Positions 1 through 6,528 of a stretch of 13,407 nt of DNA are shown one piece after another. This DNA is from Burkholderia sp. (GTDB lineage Bacteria; Pseudomonadota; Gammaproteobacteria; Burkholderiales; Burkholderiaceae): NCBI GenBank assembly GCA_028292565.1, contig JAQGMD010000206.1:1-13407 (forward strand), read 5' to 3'. The notes beneath the pieces were generated by a model that saw only the letters and a program-made list of their open reading frames with translations, did not search any database and was not told where the DNA came from. Position 1 is the stretch's first letter. Every line of letters begins with the position of its first letter. The position numbers were made by a program, and so were the translations under genes.

Positions 1-55
1 CCGCATCGGGATTTTCAATAGGCGCGACAAAGGGATTGCTAGATGCAATGAACAT
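1..55 (-). CDS. Possible 5' end of a minus-strand gene running off the left edge
   Basis: An ATG on the minus strand at 55-53 opens a frame of 18 codons (MFIASSNPFVAPIENPDA) with no stop before the edge. A perfect TATAAT lies upstream on the same strand (plus 72-77), which would give a leader of only about 10 nt. GGAAAA just before the ATG is a weak ribosome binding site, and no convincing -35 box is seen. The family cannot be recognised from 18 residues. It could equally be chance. Confidence 0.3.
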   Translation of the reverse strand, partial: MFIASSNPFVAPIENPDA

Positions 56-71
56 ATTTTCCACGCGGCCC

Positions 72-77
72 ATTATA
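72..77 (-). promoter_or_regulatory. Candidate -10 box (TATAAT) for the left-edge minus-strand frame
   Basis: The plus strand reads ATTATA, which is a perfect TATAAT on the minus strand, 17 nt upstream of the candidate ATG at 55. The positions expected for a -35 box hold only poor matches such as TGACGG, so this is a suggestion only. Confidence 0.25.
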
Positions 78-93
78 CGAATGCCGGAAGATA

Positions 94-134
94 GCCCGTC
101 ATAACGGGCCGCCTCCCGGCAACCTTCCCGGGAG
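94..134. other. Two adjacent hairpins upstream of the small lipoprotein gene
   Basis: GCCCGT (94-99) pairs with ACGGGC (104-109) around a 4-nt loop, and CTCCCGG (113-119) pairs with CCGGGAG (128-134) around an 8-nt loop. Both stems are perfect. They lie between a possible minus-strand gene and the plus-strand lipoprotein ATG at 168. They may be structure in a 5' leader. No T-tract follows, so a terminator role is not well supported. Confidence 0.35.
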
Positions 135-167
135 TTTCATATGTGGGCACTTCAATGGAGATAAGTC

Positions 168-338
168 ATGAAGAATCTTTCCATCATTCTCGCAGTTGCT
201 TTATTGAGCAGTTGTTACAGCATGGGCACTAGCGGTACCAGCGGCAGCAGCGGCACCAGCGCAGTAGATTACCAGTCGACCACTTCTTACAGGCCGATCC
301 ATCCAATTAATCCTGTCGATCCGTACCAAGGTGGTTAG
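168..338 (+). CDS. Small predicted lipoprotein (56 residues)
   Basis: The 56-residue frame starts MKNLSIILAVALLSSC, a short positively charged and hydrophobic signal ending in a good lipobox (L-S-S-C, lipidated Cys16). A GGAG ribosome binding site lies 7 nt before the ATG. After Cys16 comes a low-complexity Gly/Ser/Thr tether (about residues 20-31) built from repeated ggc/agc/acc codons, then a Tyr/Pro-rich end (RPIHPINPVDPYQGG). It is probably a small lipid-anchored envelope protein like many uncharacterised short lipoproteins of Proteobacteria; no specific function is recognised. A perfect GC hairpin lies just after the stop. The gene converges on the TRAP receptor gene. Confidence 0.7.
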   Translation: MKNLSIILAVALLSSCYSMGTSGTSGSSGTSAVDYQSTTSYRPIHPINPVDPYQGG

Positions 339-344
339 CCTTCA

Positions 345-365
345 GGCGCGGCATTGAGCCGCGCC
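345..365 (+). terminator. GC-rich hairpin after the lipoprotein gene
   Basis: GGCGCGGC (345-352) pairs perfectly with GCCGCGCC (358-365) around the loop ATTGA, starting 7 nt after the lipoprotein stop and lying between two convergent genes. There is no T-run, so intrinsic termination would be weak. The structure may instead stabilise the transcript end. Confidence 0.4.
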
Positions 366-384
366 CTCCTCCCTGGGTCAGGCG

Positions 385-402
385 AACCCATCGGCGTGGG
401 TT
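385..402 (-). terminator. Hairpin after the TRAP receptor gene
   Basis: AACCCA (385-390) and TGGGTT (397-402) form a perfect 6-bp stem with a 6-nt loop, about 17 nt past the stop of the minus-strand DctP gene. No T-tract follows on the minus strand, so the terminator assignment rests on position and symmetry only. Confidence 0.3.
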
Positions 403-418
403 GCGTCCCGACATATTG

Positions 419-1411
419 TCATTTCCCCGGGCGTCCACTGGAGTACTTCATGAGTAGCGTCCATTCATCCTGTGCGGCCTGTCGCAGCCATTCGGTGGTA
501 AACGTTTCACCAAGCCGATCCAGTGCGCTCCTGATCAAGGGATCAATTTTGTCGACACGCATCCCGTGCGCGCGTATCACGTCTTCATAGGTGCGATCGG
601 TACTCTCGCTAAGCATCCAGCCGCGCTGTTCGGCGGTGCGTGCCGCCAGAAGCAACTTCTGTTGCGTGTCAGCGTCCAGACGATTGAACACTGTCTTGCT
701 AATGAAAACCATGTTCTTCGGGAGCCAGGCATTCACCTGGTAGTAGTACTTGAGTTTCGACCATGCTTTCATGTCGACGCCGGTCCAACTGGAGGTCAGC
801 ATCATGTCGAACTTTTCCTCGTCTAACGCTTTGCCGAGATCGACTGCCTGTATCGTAATCGGACGTGCGCCGATCAATTGCGCAATGCGCTCGGATGCCG
901 AATTGTAGACGCGCATCCGCATGCCCTTGAAGTCCTGCATGCTCTTTACTTCACGATTGGAATAAAGATTCTGCGGCGGCCATGGCACTGCGTAAAGCAA
1001 CTGCAAACCGTGTTCAGTCAGTACCTTCTCGATGCCGGGACGCGATATGGTCCACAAGCGCCTGGCATCATCGTAGCCGGCTACGATGAAAGGCAGCGCG
1101 TCCATTCCGAACAGGGGATGTTCTTTGGCGAGGCTGGACATGATGACTTCCCCGCCCTCCGCCTTGCCGCTGCGTACACCTGAATAGATTTCGGTCGGCT
1201 TGAGCAAGGTGCCGGCCGGATGCAGTTTGATATTGACCTTGCCTGCGGTGACTCTGGCCACTTCGTCGGCGTATCGCTGGAGATTCTCGGTCTGGAAGCT
1301 GTCCGCCGCATAGGCGGTCGCGAAATTGATTTGCGTGCTGGCTGCGCTCGAGAGCGGCGTCAACAAAACCATGCAGGCGGCGAGCGCCACCCTACGTACA
1401 CCGTTGAACAT
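419..1411 (-). CDS. Orphan TRAP transporter solute receptor, DctP family
   Basis: The product is a periplasmic substrate-binding protein of the TRAP (DctP) family, which captures small, usually carboxylate-bearing compounds for a DctQM permease. The chosen start gives 330 residues. It has an AAAGGA ribosome binding site 7 nt upstream and leads straight into a signal peptide (FNGVRRVALAACMVLL, cleavage near A23-A24). Longer in-frame starts (to 1480) would bury this signal behind 23 extra residues. Family features include HPAGTL (65-70), then NLYSNREVKSMQDFKGMRMRV (about 148-168). Arg167 sits where DctP proteins carry the Arg that contacts the ligand carboxylate. No DctQ or DctM gene is adjacent, so a permease must be encoded elsewhere or the protein has a sensing role. 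The ligand cannot be predicted. The family call is firm. Confidence 0.88.
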   Translation of the reverse strand: MFNGVRRVALAACMVLLTPLSSAASTQINFATAYAADSFQTENLQRYADEVARVTAGKVNIKLHPAGTLLKPTEIYSGVRSGKAEGGEVIMSSLAKEHPLFGMDALPFIVAGYDDARRLWTISRPGIEKVLTEHGLQLLYAVPWPPQNLYSNREVKSMQDFKGMRMRVYNSASERIAQLIGARPITIQAVDLGKALDEEKFDMMLTSSWTGVDMKAWSKLKYYYQVNAWLPKNMVFISKTVFNRLDADTQQKLLLAARTAEQRGWMLSESTDRTYEDVIRAHGMRVDKIDPLIRSALDRLGETFTTEWLRQAAQDEWTLLMKYSSGRPGK

Positions 1412-1549
1412 GCATGCGTCCTTTAGTTGATGGTTTGGCAAAAAGCGAGCCATTACATCAACAATGAACGACGAAGTCATTCAACAATCCTCAGGGGCAG
1501 CCGGGCGGGGCCTCCCATGTCTTGACGGTGGAGTTCGCCGCGTGCCGCG

Positions 1550-2226
1550 TTACTCCAGGAATTCGCTGCCCAGTTCCGGAGAAGGTATCGAAACAGCATT
1601 GATCAGATTCGGAAGCGCAATTCCGGCGTTTTCATCGACCTCATTATCCTCTCCCGCCCCTGCCGCACGACGGCGCTTATTCACGGCATAGGCGGCGCCT
1701 CCCGCCACAGCGACTGCCTCCACGACGCCTGCAACAATGCCGACTATCTGGCCGGTATTGAGACCGTCGTCGCCGCCGTCGCCTGACTTGGTATCGGTCC
1801 CGGTATCAGCTTGAGTTCGGCAAGCGCATAATCGATCTGCTCCATCCAGCCGGGACACCCCGGAGTGAAGATCGCATGCGAGAACATGCGCTTGGTGCCT
1901 GCAAGGCCATTCACGGCGGCTCGTGCCTGCGCTTTCATCTCGTTGGTCAGGAACCAGTCGTCCGGGACCTCTGACGGTGCGCAGCTGATGCAGGCGACCT
2001 TGGTATCGCTGTCGAGGTAAATTTCCTTGATGTAATTGGTGAACATCAGGTCGTCGATGGTTTGCTCCTTCTCCACCAGTCCCGGATTCCAGCCCGCCTT
2101 GCCCACTGCCTTGCGCTGGTTGACGAAGCCCTGCAGACGCGATACCGACTGCATCGGAATGGGGGAGGGAAACAGGGATTCGGCGGAGCAAAGCCGCGCG
2201 AGTTCTTCCCGAGAAAGCATGCTCAT
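1550..2226 (-). pseudogene. Broken amidohydrolase-like gene fused by frameshift to a membrane tail
   Basis: From ATG 2226 (AGGAG ribosome binding site 5 nt upstream), frame A encodes 160 residues to a stop at 1744. Residues about 30-139 (GFVNQRKAVGKAGWNP, LDSDTKVACISCAPSEVP, DWFLTNEMKAQARA, HAIFTPGCPGWMEQIDYAL) match the N-terminal part of a family of secreted amidohydrolases as I recall it. The preceding strand that carries the HxH metal ligands is absent, and the rest of the TIM barrel is missing after residue 139. Near 1810 the sensible reading moves to another frame (equivalent to a 1-nt deletion). That frame encodes a linker DTGTDTKSGDGGDDG, a membrane helix (about 1756-1682, TGQIVGIVAGVVEAVAVAGG) followed by KRRR, and about 39 acidic or polar residues to a stop at 1550. 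Either two gene remnants were joined or a fusion decayed. Catalysis is not expected. The short frame could still be made as an inactive protein. Confidence 0.6.
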
Positions 2227-2309
2227 GGGTGCTCCTGGTACGGGTGGAGGCCTGGCCTGTTATTCTGTCACAGCGCCATGGAAGGTGCAGGCGGCGCCAT
2301 GCTGTTGTT

Positions 2310-2319
2310 GATACGTATC
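2310..2319. promoter_or_regulatory. Short palindrome in the divergent 2227-2351 region
   Basis: GATACGTATC is a perfect 10-bp palindrome 32 nt before the methyltransferase ATG, in the 125-bp gap between two divergent genes. It may be an operator half or chance. No good sigma-70 promoter could be assigned to either gene here. Confidence 0.2.
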
Positions 2320-2351
2320 CCTCAAGACTGGATCACAACAAGGAGACACCT

Positions 2352-2936
2352 ATGGTCGTTCATCGCACTACTTCCGTAAACCATCTGGTAGCAGCACTAT
2401 GCGCGACGTTGCTCGCGGCCTTGTTCAGCATACCAGCGCTGGCGGACGAGGGACTGCCTCTGGACGTGCCTTATGTATCGACACCGCGACCGGTGGTGAA
2501 CAAGATGCTGGACATGGCCGGCGTCGGCAAAGGGGACGTAGTGTACGACCTTGGTTGCGGCGACGGCAGGATAGTCATCACCGCGGCCGCGGAACGCGGC
2601 GCAACCGGCGTCGGCATCGACATGGATCCGCGTCGCATCGCCGAAGCGCGCGGCTATGCAAGGAATGCAGGCGTCAGCGACAAGGTAAAGTTCCTGGTGG
2701 GCGACCTGTTCCTGGCCGACTTTGCCGATGCGACTGTCGTTACCCTGTACCTGCTCCCCGAGGTGAACCGCCGGCTCCGCCCGCAGCTCTGGAAGCAGCT
2801 TAAAGTCGGGACACGCGTGGTATCGCATGACTTCGACATGGGCCCCGAATGGCCACCGGAAAAAGTCGAACGGGTCGGACCCAAGACGCTTTATTACTGG
2901 ACGATCTCCGAAGCGCACAAGAAGTCCGCGGGCTGA
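2352..2936 (+). CDS. Exported SAM-dependent class I methyltransferase
   Basis: The 194-residue protein starts at an ATG with AAGGAG 7 nt upstream. An in-frame extension to 2229 is ignored because it would bury the signal peptide and lacks protein-like sequence. Residues 1-31 form a signal peptide (core HLVAALCATLLAALFSIPALA, cleavage after A29-L30-A31). The mature part is a Rossmann-fold methyltransferase: motif I VVYDLGCGDGRI (63-74), the acidic ribose-binding residue D90 in GVGIDMDP, GDLF at 117-120, then VTLYLLPEVNRRLRP and GTRVVSHDFDMG (153-164). This matches a known bacterial family of exported methyltransferase-like proteins whose substrate is unknown to me. Export is odd because SAM is made in the cytoplasm. 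The gene stands alone between a broken divergent gene and a 224-bp gap. Confidence 0.85.
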   Translation: MVVHRTTSVNHLVAALCATLLAALFSIPALADEGLPLDVPYVSTPRPVVNKMLDMAGVGKGDVVYDLGCGDGRIVITAAAERGATGVGIDMDPRRIAEARGYARNAGVSDKVKFLVGDLFLADFADATVVTLYLLPEVNRRLRPQLWKQLKVGTRVVSHDFDMGPEWPPEKVERVGPKTLYYWTISEAHKKSAG

Positions 2937-3001
2937 CACCCAGGCTGAGCTCGTAGTCGCACCCTGCACGGTCTTGATAAATCGACACGAGTTTTTGGGG
3001 C

Positions 3002-3029
3002 TTGCTTTTGGTTGACCAGCGGTTACACT
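3002..3029 (+). promoter_or_regulatory. Weak candidate promoter before the zinc-ribbon gene
   Basis: TTGCTT (3002-3007) and TACACT (3024-3029) are separated by 16 nt in the 224-bp gap after the methyltransferase gene. Both are partial matches to sigma-70 boxes. It would give a leader of about 125 nt before the ATG at 3161. A TTGACC at 3012 is an alternative -35 element without a good partner. Confidence 0.25.
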
Positions 3030-3160
3030 TGTCGGTAAACCGCAGGTATGCGGAAGATGCTGTTGCAACAAAAAATTTCCAGAGCGCGCGAGTGCAATTA
3101 CTGCCCTCGCTGAGCGCCCTAACCAGAGTGCATCGAGCCACCCTGGAGCACGGAGCTGAC

Positions 3161-4105
3161 ATGAATATGGTTCGCGCACTGCCCGAAGGCGGGCTTGAAA
3201 AAAACCTGTGCAATAACTGCGGTTCGCCATTGCACCTGCATGTTTGCGCGATATGCCAGACTGTCACGAGTTGCAGGCATTGCAGCGAACCGTCGCACGT
3301 GCCACAGCAACTCAACGACTTTACCTTCCCCAAAATAGGTCCGGATCGCGTGGTCTTCCGCATGGGCCGGCTGAATCGTTTCCATGGCAGCGTCCGGGTT
3401 GGCAATGCAGCCGCCCGGAACAGCCAGCCACCACACCTGAAAGAACCCTCGCGACTTGTTTCCCGTTCAAATGATTCCGCTGAAATCGCAGCGGGGACGC
3501 GTAAAGAAGCGCCTGCCCCGGTAATAGAAGGCATGCGATTGCGCATAGCTGCCATCCCTGAGACATCAAAAAAATGGCATTCCACCGTACTCCTGATACT
3601 GGTAAGCGGAGTCGCGGTGGCCGGGTACTACGCTATTACGCCTGCATTCGAGATGCCGACGCTATCCGCGATGATCAAAGCCGTCACGGGGACAGGGGTC
3701 GTTGCACCTGTCGCAGTGCGTGAACGGCTCGGCGAAATAACGCAGAAGCCACAGCTTGTGAACAGCGGCGCGCAGCCGCTAAAGACAGGATTCACACCGG
3801 CTCAGGGCACCGCCAGCATCACGGAATGGAAGCCGGTGCTCCCGGCTCAGGGTAAAGAGATTGCGAAAGCGCAGCCGGCTGATGAGGTTGCTGTAGCGGC
3901 CGCCGCACCGGCGCCGCTACCAGTTGAAACTGAGCGCCCCCGGCTCAGGCCGCGGGTCGTGCGTGCAGACAATGGAAGCCAGGCGGGACCGACAAGCAGC
4001 GGCACATCGGACGTCGCCCTCAGCCAGGCTGGGGGCGATCACGCGACTCCCAACTGCCCCACTGCCTCGCAGGCATTGGGACTATGCGATGCGCGGTCGA
4101 AGTAA
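3161..4105 (+). CDS. Zinc-ribbon single-pass membrane protein with an LGLC tail
   Basis: The 314-residue protein starts at ATG 3161 (GGAG 5 nt upstream). The frame is open back to a TTG at 3002, but that extension has no ribosome binding site or recognisable features. Residues 17-41 carry three CxxC pairs (C17/C20, C29/C32, C38/C41), a zinc-ribbon-like module. A basic, polar stretch follows, then one membrane helix (about 141-160, STVLLILVSGVAVAGYYAIT). A long Ala/Pro/Gln-rich region (180-290) leads to the tail NCPTASQALGLCDARSK with C299 and C309. Predicted topology is N-terminal ribbon in the cytoplasm and tail in the periplasm. The downstream TAXI receptor, 54 nt away, ends in the same tail motif, so the two probably work together. 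No function is known to me. A zinc-dependent scaffold or sensor is a guess. Confidence 0.75.
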   Translation: MNMVRALPEGGLEKNLCNNCGSPLHLHVCAICQTVTSCRHCSEPSHVPQQLNDFTFPKIGPDRVVFRMGRLNRFHGSVRVGNAAARNSQPPHLKEPSRLVSRSNDSAEIAAGTRKEAPAPVIEGMRLRIAAIPETSKKWHSTVLLILVSGVAVAGYYAITPAFEMPTLSAMIKAVTGTGVVAPVAVRERLGEITQKPQLVNSGAQPLKTGFTPAQGTASITEWKPVLPAQGKEIAKAQPADEVAVAAAAPAPLPVETERPRLRPRVVRADNGSQAGPTSSGTSDVALSQAGGDHATPNCPTASQALGLCDARSK

Positions 4106-4159
4106 GGCGGTAAAGAAAAGAGCTAGCTGCACTATACAAACACTCTGGGGGGACGCATC

Positions 4160-5212
4160 GTGAGGAACATCCGTTTTATTTTTTTCCTGTTTTGCGTCTT
4201 GCCCGCGCTGGCCTTTGCCCGCGCTGAGTACAAGATCGTGACCGCGTCCGAGCGCGGCACCTACATCCAGATCGGCCGCGACCTGGCCAAGTCGGTGGCG
4301 AACGCGGCGGATATGGATCTGGAAGTGTTGCCTTCGAAGGGGTCGGCGGAAAACATACAGCGGCTGCGCTTTGAAGAAGGCGTGAAATTCGCGTTGGTGC
4401 AGTCCGATGTGTACCAGGCTTTCATGGACCAGGCCGCCGTGGGGAACAAGACCGCCGGCAGGATCATCAGGCCGCTACGGGTCATCCTGCCGCTATACAA
4501 CGAAGAAATCTACTTCGTTACGCGCGCGGACTCACCGTTGAACTATATCCATGAGATCAAGGGCAAGAAGATCAATGTCGGCCCGGTCGGCAGCGGGACG
4601 GCGCTCTCTTCCACCACTCTGTACCGGCTCATGTTCGGCGTAGCGCTGCCGGAAAACAATGCGAGCTACCTTTCGAATGAAGAGGCGTTGATCAAGCTGA
4701 CAACGGACAAATCGGTCGACGTCGTGATCATCGTCGCGGGACAGCCTGCGAAGCTGTTCACCGACATGAAGCCGGAAGCACGTGACTTCATCAAGATGCT
4801 CCGCCTGGATGAAAAGGCGCAGGAAACGTCACGCGCAACGCAAACCTATTTTCCCGCGAACATACACAAGGCCAGCTATCCGAGCTGGCTGACCGAGGAC
4901 GTGCCTACACTGACGGTCAAAGCCTTCCTCGTGACGTACGACTACAACCTGCAGATGACTCAGAACACCATGGTCCGGTTTGCCGAAGCGCTCTGCCAGA
5001 ACTATGAAAACCTGCAGGGCAGCGGACACCCAAAATGGAAGGAAGTGAAGATGGAACTGCCCGCGCTGGGCAAGGGTTGGAAATACTATCCGCCCATGGA
5101 GCGGGTGCTGCGCTCATGTGCAGCCAGCCACGCCCCGGCGCCGAAGGCCGCCGCCAAGCCCGCGAAGGACTGCAGCCAGCAGGAGAAAGTGCTGGGGCTT
5201 TGCGGGATTTGA
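4160..5212 (+). CDS. TAXI-family TRAP solute receptor with an LGLC tail
   Basis: The 350-residue periplasmic receptor begins at a GTG with GGGGGGA 6 nt upstream; no ATG fits. A signal peptide (IRFIFFLFCVLPALAFA, cleavage near residue 20) precedes a TAXI-type binding fold. Recognisable parts are ASERGTYIQIGRDLAKSV (29-46), FALVQSD (77-83), PLYNEEIYFVTR (111-122), KINVGPVGSGTAL (137-149) and ASYPSWLTEDVPTLTVKAFLVT (238-259). TAXI receptors bind small acids such as glutamate in characterised cases and feed a fused DctQM permease, which is absent here. After the fold, an Ala/Pro/Lys linker (321-336) leads to DCSQQEKVLGLCGI with C338 and C348, the same C-x5-[AV]-LGLC pattern as the protein upstream. 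That tail is not part of the usual TAXI fold. Likely cotranscribed with the zinc-ribbon gene. Confidence 0.87.
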   Translation: MRNIRFIFFLFCVLPALAFARAEYKIVTASERGTYIQIGRDLAKSVANAADMDLEVLPSKGSAENIQRLRFEEGVKFALVQSDVYQAFMDQAAVGNKTAGRIIRPLRVILPLYNEEIYFVTRADSPLNYIHEIKGKKINVGPVGSGTALSSTTLYRLMFGVALPENNASYLSNEEALIKLTTDKSVDVVIIVAGQPAKLFTDMKPEARDFIKMLRLDEKAQETSRATQTYFPANIHKASYPSWLTEDVPTLTVKAFLVTYDYNLQMTQNTMVRFAEALCQNYENLQGSGHPKWKEVKMELPALGKGWKYYPPMERVLRSCAASHAPAPKAAAKPAKDCSQQEKVLGLCGI

Positions 5213-5242
5213 TATTACGGCCAAACTGCTTCAATAGTTCGT

Positions 5243-5265
5243 AGGGCGGAGTAATGAACCGCCCT
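5243..5265. terminator. GTAGGGCGG-type hairpin between convergent genes
   Basis: AGGGCGG (5243-5249) pairs perfectly with CCGCCCT (5259-5265) around a 9-nt loop. It lies 30 nt after the TAXI stop and 13 nt from the end of the minus-strand small ORF. The sequence starts CGTAGGGCGG, identical over 10 bases to the inverted right end of the element at 9435-9611, so it is probably a dispersed repeat serving as a bidirectional terminator or 3' stabiliser. There is no T-tract. Confidence 0.5.
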
Positions 5266-5278
5266 GCAACGCACTACT

Positions 5279-5482
5279 TCAGAGCCGTCCGGCGATGTCG
5301 CGCAATTGCGCAGCCAGATGCGGGCTGATGGCGTCATAGTCTGACGCCAATTGGTACAAGAGCCTTATGTCTGCGCCTCGCGTGCGCTCTGACACCTGGT
5401 TCTTTGTGTTGCTGCCGCCAGTCCTGACGGAATCACCTTCGAATAAAACAGATCTTTGCATCGCTATCTTCGGCTGTAACAT
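5279..5482 (-). CDS. Small hypothetical protein (67 residues)
   Basis: The minus-strand frame gives 67 residues from ATG 5482, preceded by the purine-rich GGGAAAGAA. A start eight codons earlier (5506) is possible but would sit almost at the predicted transcription start. The C-terminal half (RGADIRLLYQLASDYDAISP then HLAAQLRDIAGRL) looks like a real amphipathic helical segment, whereas the N-terminus is less convincing. A reasonable promoter lies upstream (5517-5545), and a hairpin separates it from the convergent TAXI gene. No signal peptide, membrane segment or known family is seen. It could be a spurious frame. Confidence 0.42.
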   Translation of the reverse strand: MLQPKIAMQRSVLFEGDSVRTGGSNTKNQVSERTRGADIRLLYQLASDYDAISPHLAAQLRDIAGRL

Positions 5483-5516
5483 TTCTTTCCCGCGGTGTAC
5501 GCACATCTCGCAGGTC

Positions 5517-5545
5517 AGTATGTAACTTGCCCGTCATAAAGCCAA
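5517..5545 (-). promoter_or_regulatory. Candidate promoter for the small minus-strand ORF
   Basis: On the minus strand, TTGGCT (plus 5545-5540) and CATACT (plus 5522-5517) are 17 nt apart, each matching four of six sigma-70 consensus positions. Transcription would start near 5510, about 28 nt before ATG 5482. Confidence 0.35.
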
Positions 5546-5633
5546 TTTCGATTTCGAATATCAGACATGGGTCCTGTGAATACAGACTGACTGTTACTCA
5601 AGACCCCAGCCACGTCTTCCTCGCGCAGTTCCA

Positions 5634-5661
5634 TTGACAACAGGACTGCATTGATTATGCT
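5634..5661 (+). promoter_or_regulatory. Sigma-70 promoter of the GST-like gene
   Basis: A perfect -35 TTGACA (5634-5639) is followed after 16 nt by TATGCT (5656-5661). The transcript would start near 5668, giving a leader of about 70 nt. It is the best promoter match on the plus strand upstream of this gene. Confidence 0.6.
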
Positions 5662-5667
5662 GGGAAA

Positions 5668-5684
5668 AACCGGTCCTTCCGGTT
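5668..5684 (+). promoter_or_regulatory. Hairpin at the start of the GST leader
   Basis: AACCGG (5668-5673) and CCGGTT (5679-5684) form a perfect 6-bp stem with loop TCCTT, starting at the predicted transcription start. A hairpin at the extreme 5' end often protects an mRNA from decay. It is too far from the ribosome binding site (5724-5729) to block it. Confidence 0.35.
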
Positions 5685-5738
5685 GCCAAAAGAATCGCTT
5701 GCCAACTCCGATGAGCTATCGACAAGGAGACGATCATC

Positions 5739-6413
5739 ATGAAGGTCTACTATCATCCCGCTTCGACCACCAGTCGCGTAATCATGCTGTACGCGGGCGA
5801 GGAAGTGCCTGACCTCGCATTCCAGGTCGTTGACATCTTCAGCGGCGAACACCTGCAACCCGCTTATACCGCCATCAACCCGAGCTGCATGGTGCCGATG
5901 CTCGAGGACCGGGATTTCCGCCTGACCGAGAGCTCGGCGATACTCAAGTACCTTGCGGATAAAAGTAACTCGCCGTCTTATCCGACCGACTTGCGTGCGC
6001 GGGCACGCGTCAACGAGATGATGGATTGGATCAACACCAACTTCTATCGCGACTTTGCCTATGGCCTGGTGTATCCGCAGGCATTCCCGACCCATCTGCG
6101 ACGCAGTGAAGAGGCGCAGGCAGCGACCCTCGCCTGGGCACAAGAGCGGTCGCGGACCTGGCTGAAGATTCTGGACCAGGGACTGATCGGCCCGGATAAG
6201 CAATTTCTCTGCGGTGACGCGATCACGATCGCAGACTACCTTGGAGCGGAGATGATTGGCGTGGGTGAGCTCATCGGCTGCGACTTCTCGGCCTATCCCA
6301 ATGTTGACCGCTGGCTGCGCAACATGAAAGCGCTCAAGAGCTGGCCGAAGGTGCACGACGTCTTCCACGGATTCGCGGCCTCGCTCAAGGAGAGGTCATT
6401 CGTGACGATCTGA
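5739..6413 (+). CDS. Glutathione S-transferase family protein
   Basis: The 224-residue cytoplasmic protein has AAGGAG 9 nt before its ATG. The N-terminal thioredoxin-like domain (about 1-78) shows MKVYYHPASTTSRVIMLYA, with candidate active-site Ser/Thr at 9-12 as in theta-like GSTs. It also has the cis-Pro loop at V52-P53 and the glutathione gamma-glutamyl contact E64-S65 in TESSAILKYLADK. The all-helical C-terminal domain (about 90-215) has the N-capping box ITIADY with D166. Length and motifs fit a complete GST that conjugates or reduces small electrophiles using glutathione. The substrate is unknown. It appears to be a single-gene unit with its own promoter. Confidence 0.88.
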   Translation: MKVYYHPASTTSRVIMLYAGEEVPDLAFQVVDIFSGEHLQPAYTAINPSCMVPMLEDRDFRLTESSAILKYLADKSNSPSYPTDLRARARVNEMMDWINTNFYRDFAYGLVYPQAFPTHLRRSEEAQAATLAWAQERSRTWLKILDQGLIGPDKQFLCGDAITIADYLGAEMIGVGELIGCDFSAYPNVDRWLRNMKALKSWPKVHDVFHGFAASLKERSFVTI

Positions 6414-6528
6414 AGAAACCCGCGAAGAGGTGCAGGTACCGTTGCACGTAACGCCAATGGACCCCGCAACGTACGGCCGCCCGTGGCGAATACAAACGCT
6501 GGCTGAGTTTCCAACAGATAACCAACAA

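Noticed and set aside
219..263. Short Gly/Ser/Thr codon repeat as a tandem repeat locus
   Set aside because: The repetition is imperfect and explained by a low-complexity tether in the small lipoprotein.
1795..1820. Programmed -1 ribosomal frameshift in the broken amidohydrolase-like gene
   Set aside because: The junction (CTCAAGCTGATACC) has no X-XXY-YYZ slippery heptamer and no obvious stimulatory hairpin, so a mutational or sequencing indel is more likely.
3002..3160. TTG-started N-terminal extension of the zinc-ribbon protein
   Set aside because: There is no ribosome binding site, the extension lacks recognisable sequence, and ATG 3161 has a good GGAG at 5 nt.
2397..3585. Two minus-strand open frames (277 and 261 codons) over the methyltransferase and zinc-ribbon genes
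   Set aside because: Their sequences are composition-driven mirror frames without motifs, while the plus-strand frames show signal peptides, catalytic motifs and ribosome binding sites.
5655..6368. Minus-strand open frame of 237 codons
   Set aside because: It is antisense to the GST gene, and its start region overlaps the GST promoter and coding sequence; no domain is recognisable.
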